Below are positions 24,533 to 33,430 of a stretch of DNA of 64,000 nt, piece by piece. The notes beneath the pieces are model-generated. The model saw only the letters and a program-made list of their open reading frames with translations. It was not told where the DNA came from and did no database searches. The translations under genes and the position numbers were made by a program. How positions within the stretch are numbered: position 1 is the first letter of the stretch; each line of letters starts with the position of its first letter. The DNA comes from Chlamydiia bacterium (GTDB taxonomy: Bacteria; Chlamydiota; Chlamydiia; Chlamydiales; Simkaniaceae), in assembly GCA_022601645.1 (NCBI GenBank), contig JAJACH010000001.1, forward strand, positions 372,001 to 436,000, written 5' to 3'.

Positions 24533-25771
24533 ATGGGAAAAATTGTCATTATTGGGGCGGGTTTTTCAGGTTTAGCTGCCGGAGATGCTCTTCAAGCGAT
24601 GGGGCATGAGGTGGAGGTGTTTGAGGCAAGAGGCCGCGTTGGAGGCCGGGTGCACTCAATTGAAGTTGGAGGGCAAATTGCCGAGGTGGGCGGTCAAAAT
24701 ATTGCTGACGGGGGTGAGGCTAAAACTTTCCACACGCTCTTGAAGCGTTTTGGATTACGGACTGAAAAAAGTACCTTTAAAAACCAACTGAAGGACTCTC
24801 TTCCGATTTCACGTGATCAATTCCATCAGCTTGTTGAGAATTCTACGAATATGGCAGAGGTGATTGCAAAGATTCCAGGTGACACAACTGAGGTCTCCAC
24901 CCTTATGGCGGGGTTTGAAGGGGTGGAAACAAAGCGCCTTTCAACACTTTGCGCTCCAACACTTGAGTGGTTTTTCTTCGGTTGTGAAGAGGTGGAGCTT
25001 GAGAGTGTAAAAGGGGGGAATGTGTCACTGGCAGAAAGACTTGCCGAAAACTTGAGAGTACATCTCAATGCGCCGTTAAAAGGAGTGAAAAGAGAAGGGG
25101 ATGGTTATCGGCTGTGTTTTGAGGGGAGGGATGATGTTCTCGCTGATGCGGTCATATTGACGATACCGACTTCGCTTTATGCTCATGTTAAGTTTGATGA
25201 GGCGGTGATTCCGTTAAAGACGCAAGAGGCCATAGCTTCAATTGCTTTTGGGACGAATGCTAAGATCTTGGTGCCGATTCAAGGATTCAAAAAAGAGGGA
25301 CCTTTTTCATTAACTGAGCGGTTAGCAACGTTTACGACAACCGATTCGAAGGTTTTAACGCTTTATTACATCAACGATTATGGCGACTTTACGGCAAAGA
25401 CGGTAGAGGAGGTTTATGCGATCGATAAACCACATATTGAGGAGCACTTTGAGTTTGCGGTTAAAGCGCCACCGCAGATGGTCAGCGGGGAAAATTTTAG
25501 CAAGTATGAGGGTCCTGTTGCGTACTCATGGGTGAATGATCCTTATTCAAGGGGATCTTATTCATCAACCGGGGCAGGACAGGAAGCACTCTATACTGAG
25601 ATGACGACTTATAAGGGGGTTAGCATCAAGAAACTATTTGAGCCTATTGATGATCGGATTTTCTTTGCTGGTGAGGCGACTTCGACAGAGCTTGAGATTG
25701 ATGGGACGATGGAGGCAGCTTTAGAATCAGGTTTAAAGGCTGCAACGCTTTATTCTCTAGCCATTAAATAG
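24533..25771 (+). CDS. FAD-dependent amine oxidase-like oxidoreductase
   Basis: 412 residues. N-terminal Rossmann FAD-binding motif VIIGAGFSGLAAGDALQAMG (4-23), then VFEARGRVGGRVHS (about 28-41), which is the second conserved flavin motif of amine oxidases and phytoene desaturases. The C-terminal motif is RIFFAGEATSTE...DGTMEAALESG. No membrane anchor or signal peptide. The family covers monoamine oxidase, protoporphyrinogen oxidase (HemY) and related enzymes, so the substrate cannot be set by eye. The ATG at 24533 begins just before the flavin motif as is normal. Confidence 0.85.
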   Translation: MGKIVIIGAGFSGLAAGDALQAMGHEVEVFEARGRVGGRVHSIEVGGQIAEVGGQNIADGGEAKTFHTLLKRFGLRTEKSTFKNQLKDSLPISRDQFHQLVENSTNMAEVIAKIPGDTTEVSTLMAGFEGVETKRLSTLCAPTLEWFFFGCEEVELESVKGGNVSLAERLAENLRVHLNAPLKGVKREGDGYRLCFEGRDDVLADAVILTIPTSLYAHVKFDEAVIPLKTQEAIASIAFGTNAKILVPIQGFKKEGPFSLTERLATFTTTDSKVLTLYYINDYGDFTAKTVEEVYAIDKPHIEEHFEFAVKAPPQMVSGENFSKYEGPVAYSWVNDPYSRGSYSSTGAGQEALYTEMTTYKGVSIKKLFEPIDDRIFFAGEATSTELEIDGTMEAALESGLKAATLYSLAIK

Positions 25772-25792
25772 AAGATACCCCAATATTGTAAG

Positions 25793-25826
25793 CACAACTT
25801 TGAGATCTGATTTTCGAAAGGTTGTG
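25793..25826 (+). other. Hairpin between the oxidase-like gene and the RRM gene
   Basis: cacaac (25793-25798) pairs with gttgtg (25821-25826) and the stem continues as ttt/aaa with one bulged G. A T-rich stretch follows. It could terminate the upstream transcript or form part of the leader of the RRM gene, which starts 36 bases later. Confidence 0.35.
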
Positions 25827-25861
25827 ATTTATTTGTATAGTTTTTATTTTAGGAGGCCCCA

Positions 25862-26173
25862 GTGGCAAAGAAATTGTATGTAGGAAACCTTTCCTACGAT
25901 TTAAGTAACGAAGACCTGCAAGGTATGTTCGAAGAGCACGGAAGTGTTGAATCAGCCCATATTGTCACAGATAGAGATACTGGACGTTCAAAAGGCTTTG
26001 GATTTGTGGAAATGGGAAGTGATGACGAAGCGCAGGCTGCCATTGATGCCCTTAACGGAGCTGAGTCAGGTGGACGCACATTGACTGTCAACGAAGCTCG
26101 CCCACGCCCTGAGCGTGCTGGCGGCGGCGGTGGACGTCGTGGTGGCGGTGGTGGAGGAAACAGACGTTTCTAG
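25862..26173 (+). CDS. RRM-type RNA-binding protein with Gly/Arg-rich tail
   Basis: 103 residues. A single RNA recognition motif with RNP2 LYVGNL (5-10) and RNP1 KGFGFVEM (44-51), both with the aromatic residues that stack on RNA bases. The tail (about 88-103) is Gly/Arg-rich like eukaryotic and cyanobacterial glycine-rich RNA-binding proteins. The start is GTG, set by a perfect AGGAGG at 25851-25856. It is a monocistronic unit that ends at the terminator below. Likely a cold-shock-type or mRNA chaperone role (family knowledge). Confidence 0.95.
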   Translation: MAKKLYVGNLSYDLSNEDLQGMFEEHGSVESAHIVTDRDTGRSKGFGFVEMGSDDEAQAAIDALNGAESGGRTLTVNEARPRPERAGGGGGRRGGGGGGNRRF

Positions 26174-26200
26174 TCTGTAGATTTCACCCCCTGTTATCTA

Positions 26201-26234
26201 AAAAGCCCGAGGCAAATGTCTCGGGCTTTTTTTT
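26201..26234. terminator. Strong bidirectional intrinsic terminator
   Basis: GCCCGAG (26205-26211) and CTCGGGC (26220-26226) form a GC-rich stem with an 8-base loop, flanked by an A-run on the left and an 8-base T-run on the right. It ends the RRM transcript on the plus strand and, read on the minus strand, the 869-residue protein gene. Confidence 0.92.
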
Positions 26235-26255
26235 GACTACATACAAGGTGCTTGT

Positions 26256-28865
26256 TTAACCAGAATCTCTTTCGCTATCTTCAAGGGTCAGGGATGCGGC
26301 AACCATTTCCGCAAGTCCCTCTACTTCACCAGCGCCGTCTTCTTCATCTTCTTCTTTTGCTTCTGCAGCTACTACTTCGCCACCGAATGGGCTTGCGGTT
26401 TCTGATCGATCGATTGAACTATGAAGAATTTTAGGTGCGATCGATAGCATGTGCAAGACCATTTTCACTAAGTTTGTTTGAACGTGCAAGGCTGTACCCG
26501 ACATGGCGACTCCCTCCTCTCCGGCCACTTTTACGGGGCCTCCCATACCTGCTCCATCAGCTCTTTGAGCTTTTGCAGCAGCGCTTCCTTTTGTTCGCGA
26601 CTCGCTATAACGCGCTTGGTGTAAGCGTTGTCGAGCCTTATTTAGAAAGGCAGCTTCTTCAGTTGATAAGGCTTCTGGTAGGGTGATACCAGCTAATAGC
26701 AGAATGAAATCGTGGTCTAGGTCCCGAGTGGTTGTAAGGTGTCTTTGATAGGCAGCAGCTTCTTCTAAGAAAAGGTAGGTGCTTTGTTGGATGGTGGCTG
26801 TCGCAGTAACGCGAAGAGAGGGGATTGTTAATTGCCGCAAGGCATGTGAAATCTGCATGAGGTGCAATAGCATTGTTTCTTTGGAGGCCTTCGCTCCTGC
26901 AAAAGTAGTTTCTGATAGGCCTAGGACGACGTCTCTGAGTCCGTCTAGAGCAGGTTGGCTTGCGGGAAGTTCCGCAGGAAACTCGCCGTCATGAAGTGTT
27001 AGTCTGGGGACAAAGCCATTCAGTGCTGTTGAACCAAGAGGTGGTTCAATGCCTAGATAGCTATGCAAAGAGTTAAACAATGCCACAAAGTCGTACATGT
27101 AAGATTGCAATTCTTGAAAAAGTAGCCTTCTCATGTCCTCAGGTGGAGTTGTGTCGTGTAATACCAGGTCTGCTAAGAGAAGAAGATTTTCAGCTCGGCT
27201 TAATGGAGCTTTTCCACTAAGTTTGGGAACACTACGAGTGGCTACACCCGACCCATTTGAATCTTGAAGGAAGCGATGTTCGTCTGGTGCAAGAGTCAGC
27301 CTGGCTTTTGTGCAAAGGGTTTGCAGATTGTGAGAGACATAGGTTTCTGATCGCGAGTTTCTTCTTGCAGCTGCAGTGAGCATTTGTTCAAGACAGAGGT
27401 TTGATTGGCGTACGAGAGCGATGACGTCTAAAGGAAGAGAGGCAGAGTGGGTATATGCCATATGGTGTAGGCAGCTGACTGCCAACATCTGCGCGTTCTG
27501 AAAAGCACTACGGCCCTCTGTAGAAGAAAGTGTCCTTGCGTTGACAAGCGCCACTATCTGTTCTGTCGTCTTAGGTTTTTTTGTTTTCCTATATTTTCTA
27601 GGGGTAGGGGCTGGTTCAGGTGTTTCGGGAGTCGTGGGTCTTGCTCGAGCTGCACTTAACGCTCTCTCAGCTTCTTCGACTTTGGCTGATTGCTCAGCTT
27701 TTGCTCTTACTGTCTGCTGTTCAGTTAGCCTTTCTTTAGTTTGAAGGACGACTTGTGATTCAGGAAGCACAATAGCGTCGAACGTATAGGTAGCTTCTGT
27801 TGCCATTTCAAGCAGGTGCAACAAAGCATCCCACTCATCTACAGGTAAGATGAGGCTATCTGTCTCACGAATTACGCGAAGGGCGTCACCATTTTGGAAG
27901 GGGCGCGCTTCTGCACGTGCCTCAAGTGCTAAGTATACCTCTAGAAGATTCTTTCCAATAAGGAGCTCTTCTGCTTCCGCTGGCGTCATTTCCTGAAGGA
28001 TGGTTAAGACGTTTTCAACGACCAAAATAGCTCTTTGCGCGAGTCTCAATTGTTCTCGAATGTATTCGATTTTTGCAAGGAGGGTCTCGTCATAGGTTGT
28101 TTGGAGGGCTTCGTCATGCTGAAACTGTCTTAAAAATGGCTGAAGCGTTTTCGGGTCAGGAAACATTCCTGTATGGGTCACGTGGAAGTCGTGGGATTCT
28201 GCTTCAGCAGTAGATAGATAATCAAAAGCGTGCGAATAAAAGGCGTTAACAAACATCAAAACAAGTGTTTGCAGTGGCTTTTCAGTTACCCTCGTTTTGA
28301 TCTTAACAAGCCAAGGGAGGACTTCTCCATCAGCTGCGTATTTTGCTTTGATTTTACCTACTAGATCATATTCAGGGGTTGCACCAGAAAAACGGATAGA
28401 TCCGTCAAATGATCCAATGGCACTGCTAAGACGATATAGGGCTTTAACATGGTCTGCCTGTGCTTTCGCTACAGTCGTTGGTGGCACAGAAACAAGCTCA
28501 TGTCGATTCAATACGAGGTGCATTTTTTGGAGCGGAGTTAGGCCTACTCCACTTAGGCAATTTCTAAAAAAATCATAACAGGGAGGAAGATCTGAGACTG
28601 CTTCTCGAAGCCTTGCTAAGGCGGTGGGATCTAGCTCTTTGTAATGACAAGCAAACCCTAAGATTCGTTGACATCTAGCATGATTTTGGTGCCAGACCAG
28701 CTGAGCTTCTTTATCAATTGTTGTAAAGCCTGAATGAAACGCCATTACAGTATGGACATTTTCAAAGGCGTTAATAAGTAAGGAAGCACGGGAATGGGGG
28801 GCACCGCTCACCAGGATTTCAACGTGCTCAGCTCGTAGCGCTGCATTATTTAGTATTGTAGACAT
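26256..28865 (-). CDS. Large protein of unknown function
   Basis: 869 residues, no signal peptide and no membrane segment. Mostly helical; residues about 390-415 are charged coiled coil, followed by a Pro/Thr- and Lys-rich linker (about 416-440, PETPEPAP and KYRKTKKPK) that divides two large helical halves. The C-terminus (about 800-869) is acidic and low-complexity (EEDEEDGAGEVEG). No family recognised. A good ribosome site (AGAGGAGAG) precedes the ATG and it stops at the strong terminator. Size, solubility and lack of family suggest a lineage-specific effector, but nothing in the sequence proves secretion. Confidence 0.7.
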   Translation of the reverse strand: MSTILNNAALRAEHVEILVSGAPHSRASLLINAFENVHTVMAFHSGFTTIDKEAQLVWHQNHARCQRILGFACHYKELDPTALARLREAVSDLPPCYDFFRNCLSGVGLTPLQKMHLVLNRHELVSVPPTTVAKAQADHVKALYRLSSAIGSFDGSIRFSGATPEYDLVGKIKAKYAADGEVLPWLVKIKTRVTEKPLQTLVLMFVNAFYSHAFDYLSTAEAESHDFHVTHTGMFPDPKTLQPFLRQFQHDEALQTTYDETLLAKIEYIREQLRLAQRAILVVENVLTILQEMTPAEAEELLIGKNLLEVYLALEARAEARPFQNGDALRVIRETDSLILPVDEWDALLHLLEMATEATYTFDAIVLPESQVVLQTKERLTEQQTVRAKAEQSAKVEEAERALSAARARPTTPETPEPAPTPRKYRKTKKPKTTEQIVALVNARTLSSTEGRSAFQNAQMLAVSCLHHMAYTHSASLPLDVIALVRQSNLCLEQMLTAAARRNSRSETYVSHNLQTLCTKARLTLAPDEHRFLQDSNGSGVATRSVPKLSGKAPLSRAENLLLLADLVLHDTTPPEDMRRLLFQELQSYMYDFVALFNSLHSYLGIEPPLGSTALNGFVPRLTLHDGEFPAELPASQPALDGLRDVVLGLSETTFAGAKASKETMLLHLMQISHALRQLTIPSLRVTATATIQQSTYLFLEEAAAYQRHLTTTRDLDHDFILLLAGITLPEALSTEEAAFLNKARQRLHQARYSESRTKGSAAAKAQRADGAGMGGPVKVAGEEGVAMSGTALHVQTNLVKMVLHMLSIAPKILHSSIDRSETASPFGGEVVAAEAKEEDEEDGAGEVEGLAEMVAASLTLEDSERDSG

Positions 28866-28899
28866 AACTCTCTCCTCTTTCTGGTAGGGAAAGTATCAA

Positions 28900-28919
28900 C
28901 TTTCTTAATTTAAAGAAAG
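28900..28919 (-). terminator. Weak hairpin downstream of the nucleotide translocase
   Basis: CTTTCTT (28900-28906) and AAGAAAG (28913-28919) form a 7-base stem with a 6-base loop in the 68-base gap between two minus-strand genes. It is AT-rich with no long T-run, so any termination would be partial. Confidence 0.25.
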
Positions 28920-28933
28920 AATAAAGAAATCAG

Positions 28934-30322
28934 TTAGCACACGACAGTTTTTTCTTGAATTGCCCGCTTAAATGTACGTCCTAAGAAGATGGCGACGATA
29001 AACCAGAGGCCTAATAGGGGAAAGCAGATAAAGCCACTCATAGTCATGTAATGGGCTTTCCCAACGACGGCTCCAAAACCACGCTGCAAGGGTGCAAGCG
29101 ACATGTTGAAGACGGAGCCGGCTTGCTTGGAAGAGCGAGAACCAAACGTTTCCACCCACGCTTGGGCTTTGAATTTCGCATCGGGGGTTGTGGGGATATA
29201 GAGCTGTTTGAGGGCGGGGCCATTAAGGGCGTAGTTAATCGCCTTAGAACCGACCATTAGGGCGAAGAGGAAGGTAAGGCTGTCAAGCGAGAGGAAGCCA
29301 ACAAGGGCTGCTCCTACGATAATGGGCATTAAAGCGAGGGCAATCCCAACACCTAAATAGCGTGTAATGTTGCTAATTCCTAAGAGGAGGCAAGAGAGTG
29401 AGACGATATTTACGCTTGACCCGTACATACTTAGGTAGTGAGAGAGGGCAACGCCTGAGTAGATTTCACATGAGGCGAGTTTGAAGTTGAAGTCAAAGAT
29501 GGTGATGACAACTTCGTAGATGAAGTTGGCTGCAAAAATGCCGAGGAGGTACTTGTGTCTTAATAGGAGCTTGAGTCCTTCTAAAAAGCCAGGTTCTTGT
29601 GTGCTTTCTATCTCTTCTTCGTTCTTTCCTTTATAGGAAACGAGCAGGTCGTAGGGGGTTGCGTGGAGGAAGTACTTCACAAGGGGGATGATAAGAAGGA
29701 TGAGGATGCCGAGAAGCGCCATGGAGAGGAAGTCTGTTGTCAGGCCTAGGCGGTGTGGAAGGCCACCGACCGAGTAGGGGAAGATGATCCCGCCAACTTG
29801 TCCGAGGGCGACGACGAGGGGGAAGCCTCGTTTGGCATGCGTCGGGTCAGTTGTGTCTGCAGCAAAGGCCCAGAAAAGGGCAACAACTAAGGATCCAAAG
29901 CTCTCGACAAAGAGGTACCAGATATAACCGAGGACTTTCACGAGGATTGAGTAAACAACAGAGGCGGACACAATCGCTTCGATATTACCCTGAACAAACA
30001 TCATCACAACGCTAAAACAAAGAACAACAATGCCGTAGAAGGTGGGCAGAATAATGAGCATTTTTTCTCTTGATGTGCGCTCTAAAAGTTTGGTGTAGAA
30101 CATCACAAGAGGAAGAAGCGCAATCACTGAGGCTGTTTTGGCAAAAGGGAGGTGTAACTTGTCAACAAGCTGAATGAAGACAGCGTCCTTTAGAGGTCGA
30201 AGGGTCCAATAGATTCCAATAATGAAAGCGAAGATCAATCCCATACGGAGAAATTTCTTAAATTCCTCCCTTTCGAAGTTCCCAAAGTTAAAGCGACAGA
30301 TCGTTTGAAAAAATTTCAGCAC
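28934..30322 (-). CDS. ATP/ADP-type nucleotide transporter (Tlc/Npt family)
   Basis: 462 residues with about 11-12 hydrophobic helices. The N-terminal EREEFKKFLRMGLIFAFIIGIYWTLRPLKDAVF is the signature of the plastid/parasite nucleotide transporter family (energy parasitism in chlamydiae and rickettsiae). It is shorter than typical Npt1/Npt2 (about 510-540) and lacks part of the C-terminal tail. A GTG start at 30322 is chosen because AAAGGA lies 8 bases upstream; longer in-frame starts have no site. Substrate could be ATP/ADP, other NTPs or, as in some paralogues, NAD; it cannot be told by eye. Divergent from a LysR gene. Confidence 0.92.
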   Translation of the reverse strand: MLKFFQTICRFNFGNFEREEFKKFLRMGLIFAFIIGIYWTLRPLKDAVFIQLVDKLHLPFAKTASVIALLPLVMFYTKLLERTSREKMLIILPTFYGIVVLCFSVVMMFVQGNIEAIVSASVVYSILVKVLGYIWYLFVESFGSLVVALFWAFAADTTDPTHAKRGFPLVVALGQVGGIIFPYSVGGLPHRLGLTTDFLSMALLGILILLIIPLVKYFLHATPYDLLVSYKGKNEEEIESTQEPGFLEGLKLLLRHKYLLGIFAANFIYEVVITIFDFNFKLASCEIYSGVALSHYLSMYGSSVNIVSLSCLLLGISNITRYLGVGIALALMPIIVGAALVGFLSLDSLTFLFALMVGSKAINYALNGPALKQLYIPTTPDAKFKAQAWVETFGSRSSKQAGSVFNMSLAPLQRGFGAVVGKAHYMTMSGFICFPLLGLWFIVAIFLGRTFKRAIQEKTVVC

Positions 30323-30378
30323 ACAAATTCTCCTTTTAGCCCACAACTATGAAGCTTTGCTTTATATTCGTAAAATCG

Positions 30379-30396
30379 TTGAATTTGATAATTCAA
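30379..30396. promoter_or_regulatory. LysR-type operator candidate
   Basis: TTGAATT-TGAT-AATTCAA is a perfect 7-base inverted repeat with a 4-base spacer and contains T-N11-A, the pattern of LysR-family binding boxes. It lies 22 bases before the LysR ATG and 56 bases upstream of the divergent translocase start, where an autoregulatory site is expected. Confidence 0.5.
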
Positions 30397-30417
30397 ATCG
30401 ATAAAACAGGTTTAAAG

Positions 30418-31164
30418 ATGCTCCCTAATTTGCGTATACCAGATGTAAGTCTTTTTTTGACGGCTGCTAAGCTAGAAAGTTTGGGCAAGGCGGCAAAACG
30501 GCATCATTTATCCCAAGGCGCGGCAAGCAGCGCCATTGTCCGTTTGGAAGAAGCGCTCGGGATTAGTCTCACTTACCATGAGAAGCGCAAGTTTCGCTTA
30601 ACTCGTGAAGGTGAGCTGATCATCCCACGTCTTGAGGAGTGGCTTCGGCAACTTGAATCGATTTTGTCCTCCAAAGAGAAAGCGCCTCTTCGCGTTGTCA
30701 CAACTCATGGACTTGCGGCAGCATTTGTCCCTGAGCTTTTTAAACAAGGGCCGATCGACCTCAAGCTGATGCGACCTGATAAAGCGTACGCTGCTGTGGT
30801 GTCAGGTGAGGCAGATCAAGCGATTGTTTTGGACAACGCTCCATGGGAAGGTGTCATTGCTAAAGAAATTGGTGTGGGTCAATTTGGGCTTGTTGCCAAA
30901 AAGCCACCAAAGGTGCCATGTCCAGTCCTTCTACCAGAGGATCAACTTGAAGTGCTCAATTTGTGCCAAAAATATAAGGCAGAAAAAGGTGCGCCTCTTC
31001 AGATTAAGGCGCGTATTCCTAGCTGGACCTTGATCGCGGATTTATGCGCCCACTCAGATGAAGTGGGCTTTCTTCCCGATTTTCTCTTTAAGCGCTATGG
31101 CTTAAGGCCGGTGACTTGGCAAAGCGAGATGAGTCATTTTCGTATTCTTTCGTTAACGCTTTAA
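30418..31164 (+). CDS. LysR-family transcriptional regulator (compact)
   Basis: 248 residues against about 300 for the family. N-terminal winged helix-turn-helix (about 4-64): DVSLFLTAAKLESLGKAAKRHHLSQGAASSAIVRLEEALG with the Ser-x-Gly-Ala-Ala-Ser recognition helix, followed by FRLTREGE (wing). The co-inducer domain (about 90-248) is shortened but includes the usual segment around 110-130. The ATG at 30418 is chosen since it starts the DNA-binding domain normally; the upstream frame is hydrophobic and non-homologous. It probably controls itself and the divergent nucleotide translocase (inference). Confidence 0.88.
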   Translation: MLPNLRIPDVSLFLTAAKLESLGKAAKRHHLSQGAASSAIVRLEEALGISLTYHEKRKFRLTREGELIIPRLEEWLRQLESILSSKEKAPLRVVTTHGLAAAFVPELFKQGPIDLKLMRPDKAYAAVVSGEADQAIVLDNAPWEGVIAKEIGVGQFGLVAKKPPKVPCPVLLPEDQLEVLNLCQKYKAEKGAPLQIKARIPSWTLIADLCAHSDEVGFLPDFLFKRYGLRPVTWQSEMSHFRILSLTL

Positions 31165-32252
31165 GAAACGAGGATGCCAAGTTCGACTAATGCAATTTCT
31201 GCACCTTGTGGGGTCATTTGGTATTCATCATCATAGCAATGGTCCGCGACGAAGTCTTCAACACTTTGTTCTCCATGTAGCCCTTGGTTTCTGACTGCAT
31301 TTGAGACGAACGTGTGAATGTTTTGATCAAACGGATCGGCATTCGCGTTGACTGAATTCGCGATACTCTCAAGAAGCCTTAGAATATTCGAATAATCTGC
31401 CATAAATTGTTGTCGTACACGTGGAACCTCATGGGAGCCTAGCTCACGTGCATGGATATCCAAGTGGCAGGTTGAGGTATCTAACCCAAGTTCATCTCCT
31501 AGAGGTGACAAGCGAATATCATTTAAACGATGCCAATGGTGGGCGTCATCGGTGATTTGAATGCGTTGCAACAGGATTTGCTCTTTATAGGTTTGAACGT
31601 AAGAGAGTAAATTTTGAACAGCAGCATCTCCAACATGCGCTGCTAAAAAGACCTTGTGCGTTTCCTCAACCCATGTTGGTCTACAACGTCCAGCCCCTTG
31701 TGCAAGTCTAAGTAATAGTCCTCTGACTTTGTCTTCAGGGAGTGTCCCGGTTAAGAGTTTTTGTTCAAGGCCAGCGAGTTCACAGGCGAGCTGAGCATAG
31801 AAAAGTTGATCCCGCGCGGTATCGGAGAAGCGGGGAGTTTCGGGATCTGTTTGCGCCCAGTCGTATGTATCCTGGCACATGTGCTGAAGTGCTCCACAAT
31901 CAGCGGCATAGTCATCGGCAGGGAATCGCTCGTTGAATCTGTTTGAAAGTTCCCGGAAATCAACGCTTCGAGCCACCTCAACAGTTGGTAAATCGATTAG
32001 ATCAGGTTTAAGGCCTAGTGCACTTGAAGAAATATGACTATTGGGCGTATTCCCTGTTAAGAGGGTGATTGCCTTGCTGATACTCCAAAGAGCAAGAGCG
32101 GGCACTGATAAGATCGCGCAGAGGATGATTGGAATGGCAACCTCTGTGACTAAATCACAAAGATTATCAATCCGCGCATTGAGTGCGTTTTGAAAAGTCC
32201 CACTGACGAAATCAGCGGGTTGTCTTAAAGTTGGAACTGCCGTTTGTAACAT
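31161..32252 (-). CDS. Unknown protein with a hydrophobic N-terminal segment, paralogue A
   Basis: 363 residues. A hydrophobic stretch at about 35-65 (VAIPIILCAILSVPALALW) and a soluble remainder. No family recognised. It is clearly a paralogue of the next upstream gene: shared segments include RPTWVEETHKVFLA/DPTWLQATHQAYLK, LLSYVQTYKEQILLQ/LLQYVQHYKEGIILH, LGLDTSTCHLD/MGLNTDTMDLD and a C-terminal CYDDEYQMTPQGAEIAL/CYDPDSYEFTNEGAGIAL. The two genes are 25 bases apart on one strand, so one operon is likely. The last 4 bases overlap the LysR gene tail-to-tail. An effector or inclusion membrane role is a guess. Confidence 0.68.
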   Translation of the reverse strand: MLQTAVPTLRQPADFVSGTFQNALNARIDNLCDLVTEVAIPIILCAILSVPALALWSISKAITLLTGNTPNSHISSSALGLKPDLIDLPTVEVARSVDFRELSNRFNERFPADDYAADCGALQHMCQDTYDWAQTDPETPRFSDTARDQLFYAQLACELAGLEQKLLTGTLPEDKVRGLLLRLAQGAGRCRPTWVEETHKVFLAAHVGDAAVQNLLSYVQTYKEQILLQRIQITDDAHHWHRLNDIRLSPLGDELGLDTSTCHLDIHARELGSHEVPRVRQQFMADYSNILRLLESIANSVNANADPFDQNIHTFVSNAVRNQGLHGEQSVEDFVADHCYDDEYQMTPQGAEIALVELGILVS

Positions 32253-32277
32253 TTTTTTCCCTATTGTTTGTTAAAGT

Positions 32278-33351
32278 TTAACTGATGACACCGATTGCTC
32301 TTAGTGCAATCCCTGCTCCCTCATTTGTAAATTCATAAGAATCTGGATCATAGCAGGTTTCTGCGACATATTCTGCGACGGCATCTTCAGTTGTTAGGTT
32401 AGGATACTCGGGACTTTCTAAGACAAAGTCTCTAATGAAACGTGCCAGAGGTTCATCGTAGGGCTCTTGATTGACACAGCCTGCGATAGTACTTTTTAAG
32501 GCAGCAACGTTTTCATACGTATTTAAAAGTTTCCACTGGTGAAGGATGGCACTAAGGAAAGGGATGTGGATGGAGCCTATCATCATGTAGTTATCAAGAT
32601 CCATTGTATCTGTATTAAGACCCATCGGCTCACCAATAGCATACCGCTGTGCATCTAGCGGGTGCCATTCACTTGAGTCACCTACGACCTGAACATCATG
32701 TAAAATAATCCCCTCTTTGTAATGTTGTACATATTGGAGGAGTTGGTCACGTGGGGATCGCTCACAATTATATACTTTTAGGTAAGCTTGGTGTGTTGCT
32801 TGCAACCATGTAGGGTCACAAGTCATCGCATCTGTTAGCTCCAAAAAGACTAATCTTTGTTGATCATCTGTCATTGAACCGTCGCTCATTTTGTAGTAGA
32901 TGCGGCGGTAGTACATTTGCATCGTTTCATTGAAGAGTTGATCTCCACCTCGAACGTTGCCGCGCTGGCACTGTTCACAAAAACGTCTGAATGTGCGTTC
33001 TTTGCTAGCGTGCTCGGTTCCCTCAAAGAGTTCATGAAATTTATCTGCCAACAGTGAAAGGTCGTATTCAGGAACAACCATATCAGCTGGAAGCTCGATT
33101 GGAGCAGGTTTGAGGTGGAATGCGTCTGGATTGACTCTTTCAGGCGAGATTAAAGTAATCACTTTACCGACAAACCAAAGAGCGACCGCTGGCAAAGTTA
33201 GTACTGCGGCTGCGATCACACTAAGAGCAAAATCCGTGAACTCATCACCTGTGAGTTGGCAAGGGTTAAAGCTAAGCGATCTAGTGACAATCGTATGGAG
33301 CGGCTGCCTTAGCGCCATTCCTGTGTCGTTCATTGTAATATTTGAAAACAT
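32278..33351 (-). CDS. Unknown protein with a hydrophobic N-terminal segment, paralogue B
   Basis: 357 residues. Paralogue of the gene after it, sharing the hydrophobic segment near residues 45-70 (FALSVIAAAVLTLPAVALW) and the blocks listed for paralogue A, at moderate identity. Two candidate starts exist; the ATG at 33351 is chosen because GAGGAG lies 5 bases before it, while an upstream GTG would sit inside that ribosome site. The gene diverges from the cyo operon with a 126-base gap that contains a perfect palindrome. Function unknown. Confidence 0.68.
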   Translation of the reverse strand: MFSNITMNDTGMALRQPLHTIVTRSLSFNPCQLTGDEFTDFALSVIAAAVLTLPAVALWFVGKVITLISPERVNPDAFHLKPAPIELPADMVVPEYDLSLLADKFHELFEGTEHASKERTFRRFCEQCQRGNVRGGDQLFNETMQMYYRRIYYKMSDGSMTDDQQRLVFLELTDAMTCDPTWLQATHQAYLKVYNCERSPRDQLLQYVQHYKEGIILHDVQVVGDSSEWHPLDAQRYAIGEPMGLNTDTMDLDNYMMIGSIHIPFLSAILHQWKLLNTYENVAALKSTIAGCVNQEPYDEPLARFIRDFVLESPEYPNLTTEDAVAEYVAETCYDPDSYEFTNEGAGIALRAIGVIS

Positions 33352-33430
33352 ATACACTCCTCAATGTTTGCGGCAGTCCAGAGTAAATAAGCGCGGAAAA
33401 AAAAGCTACACCAAAAATGCACGTATATGC

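Noticed and set aside
26435-28578. Plus-strand open frames opposite the 869-residue gene
   Set aside because: Shadow frames of a long gene with a good ribosome site and terminator; compositions rich in Arg, Ser and Cys without domain pattern.
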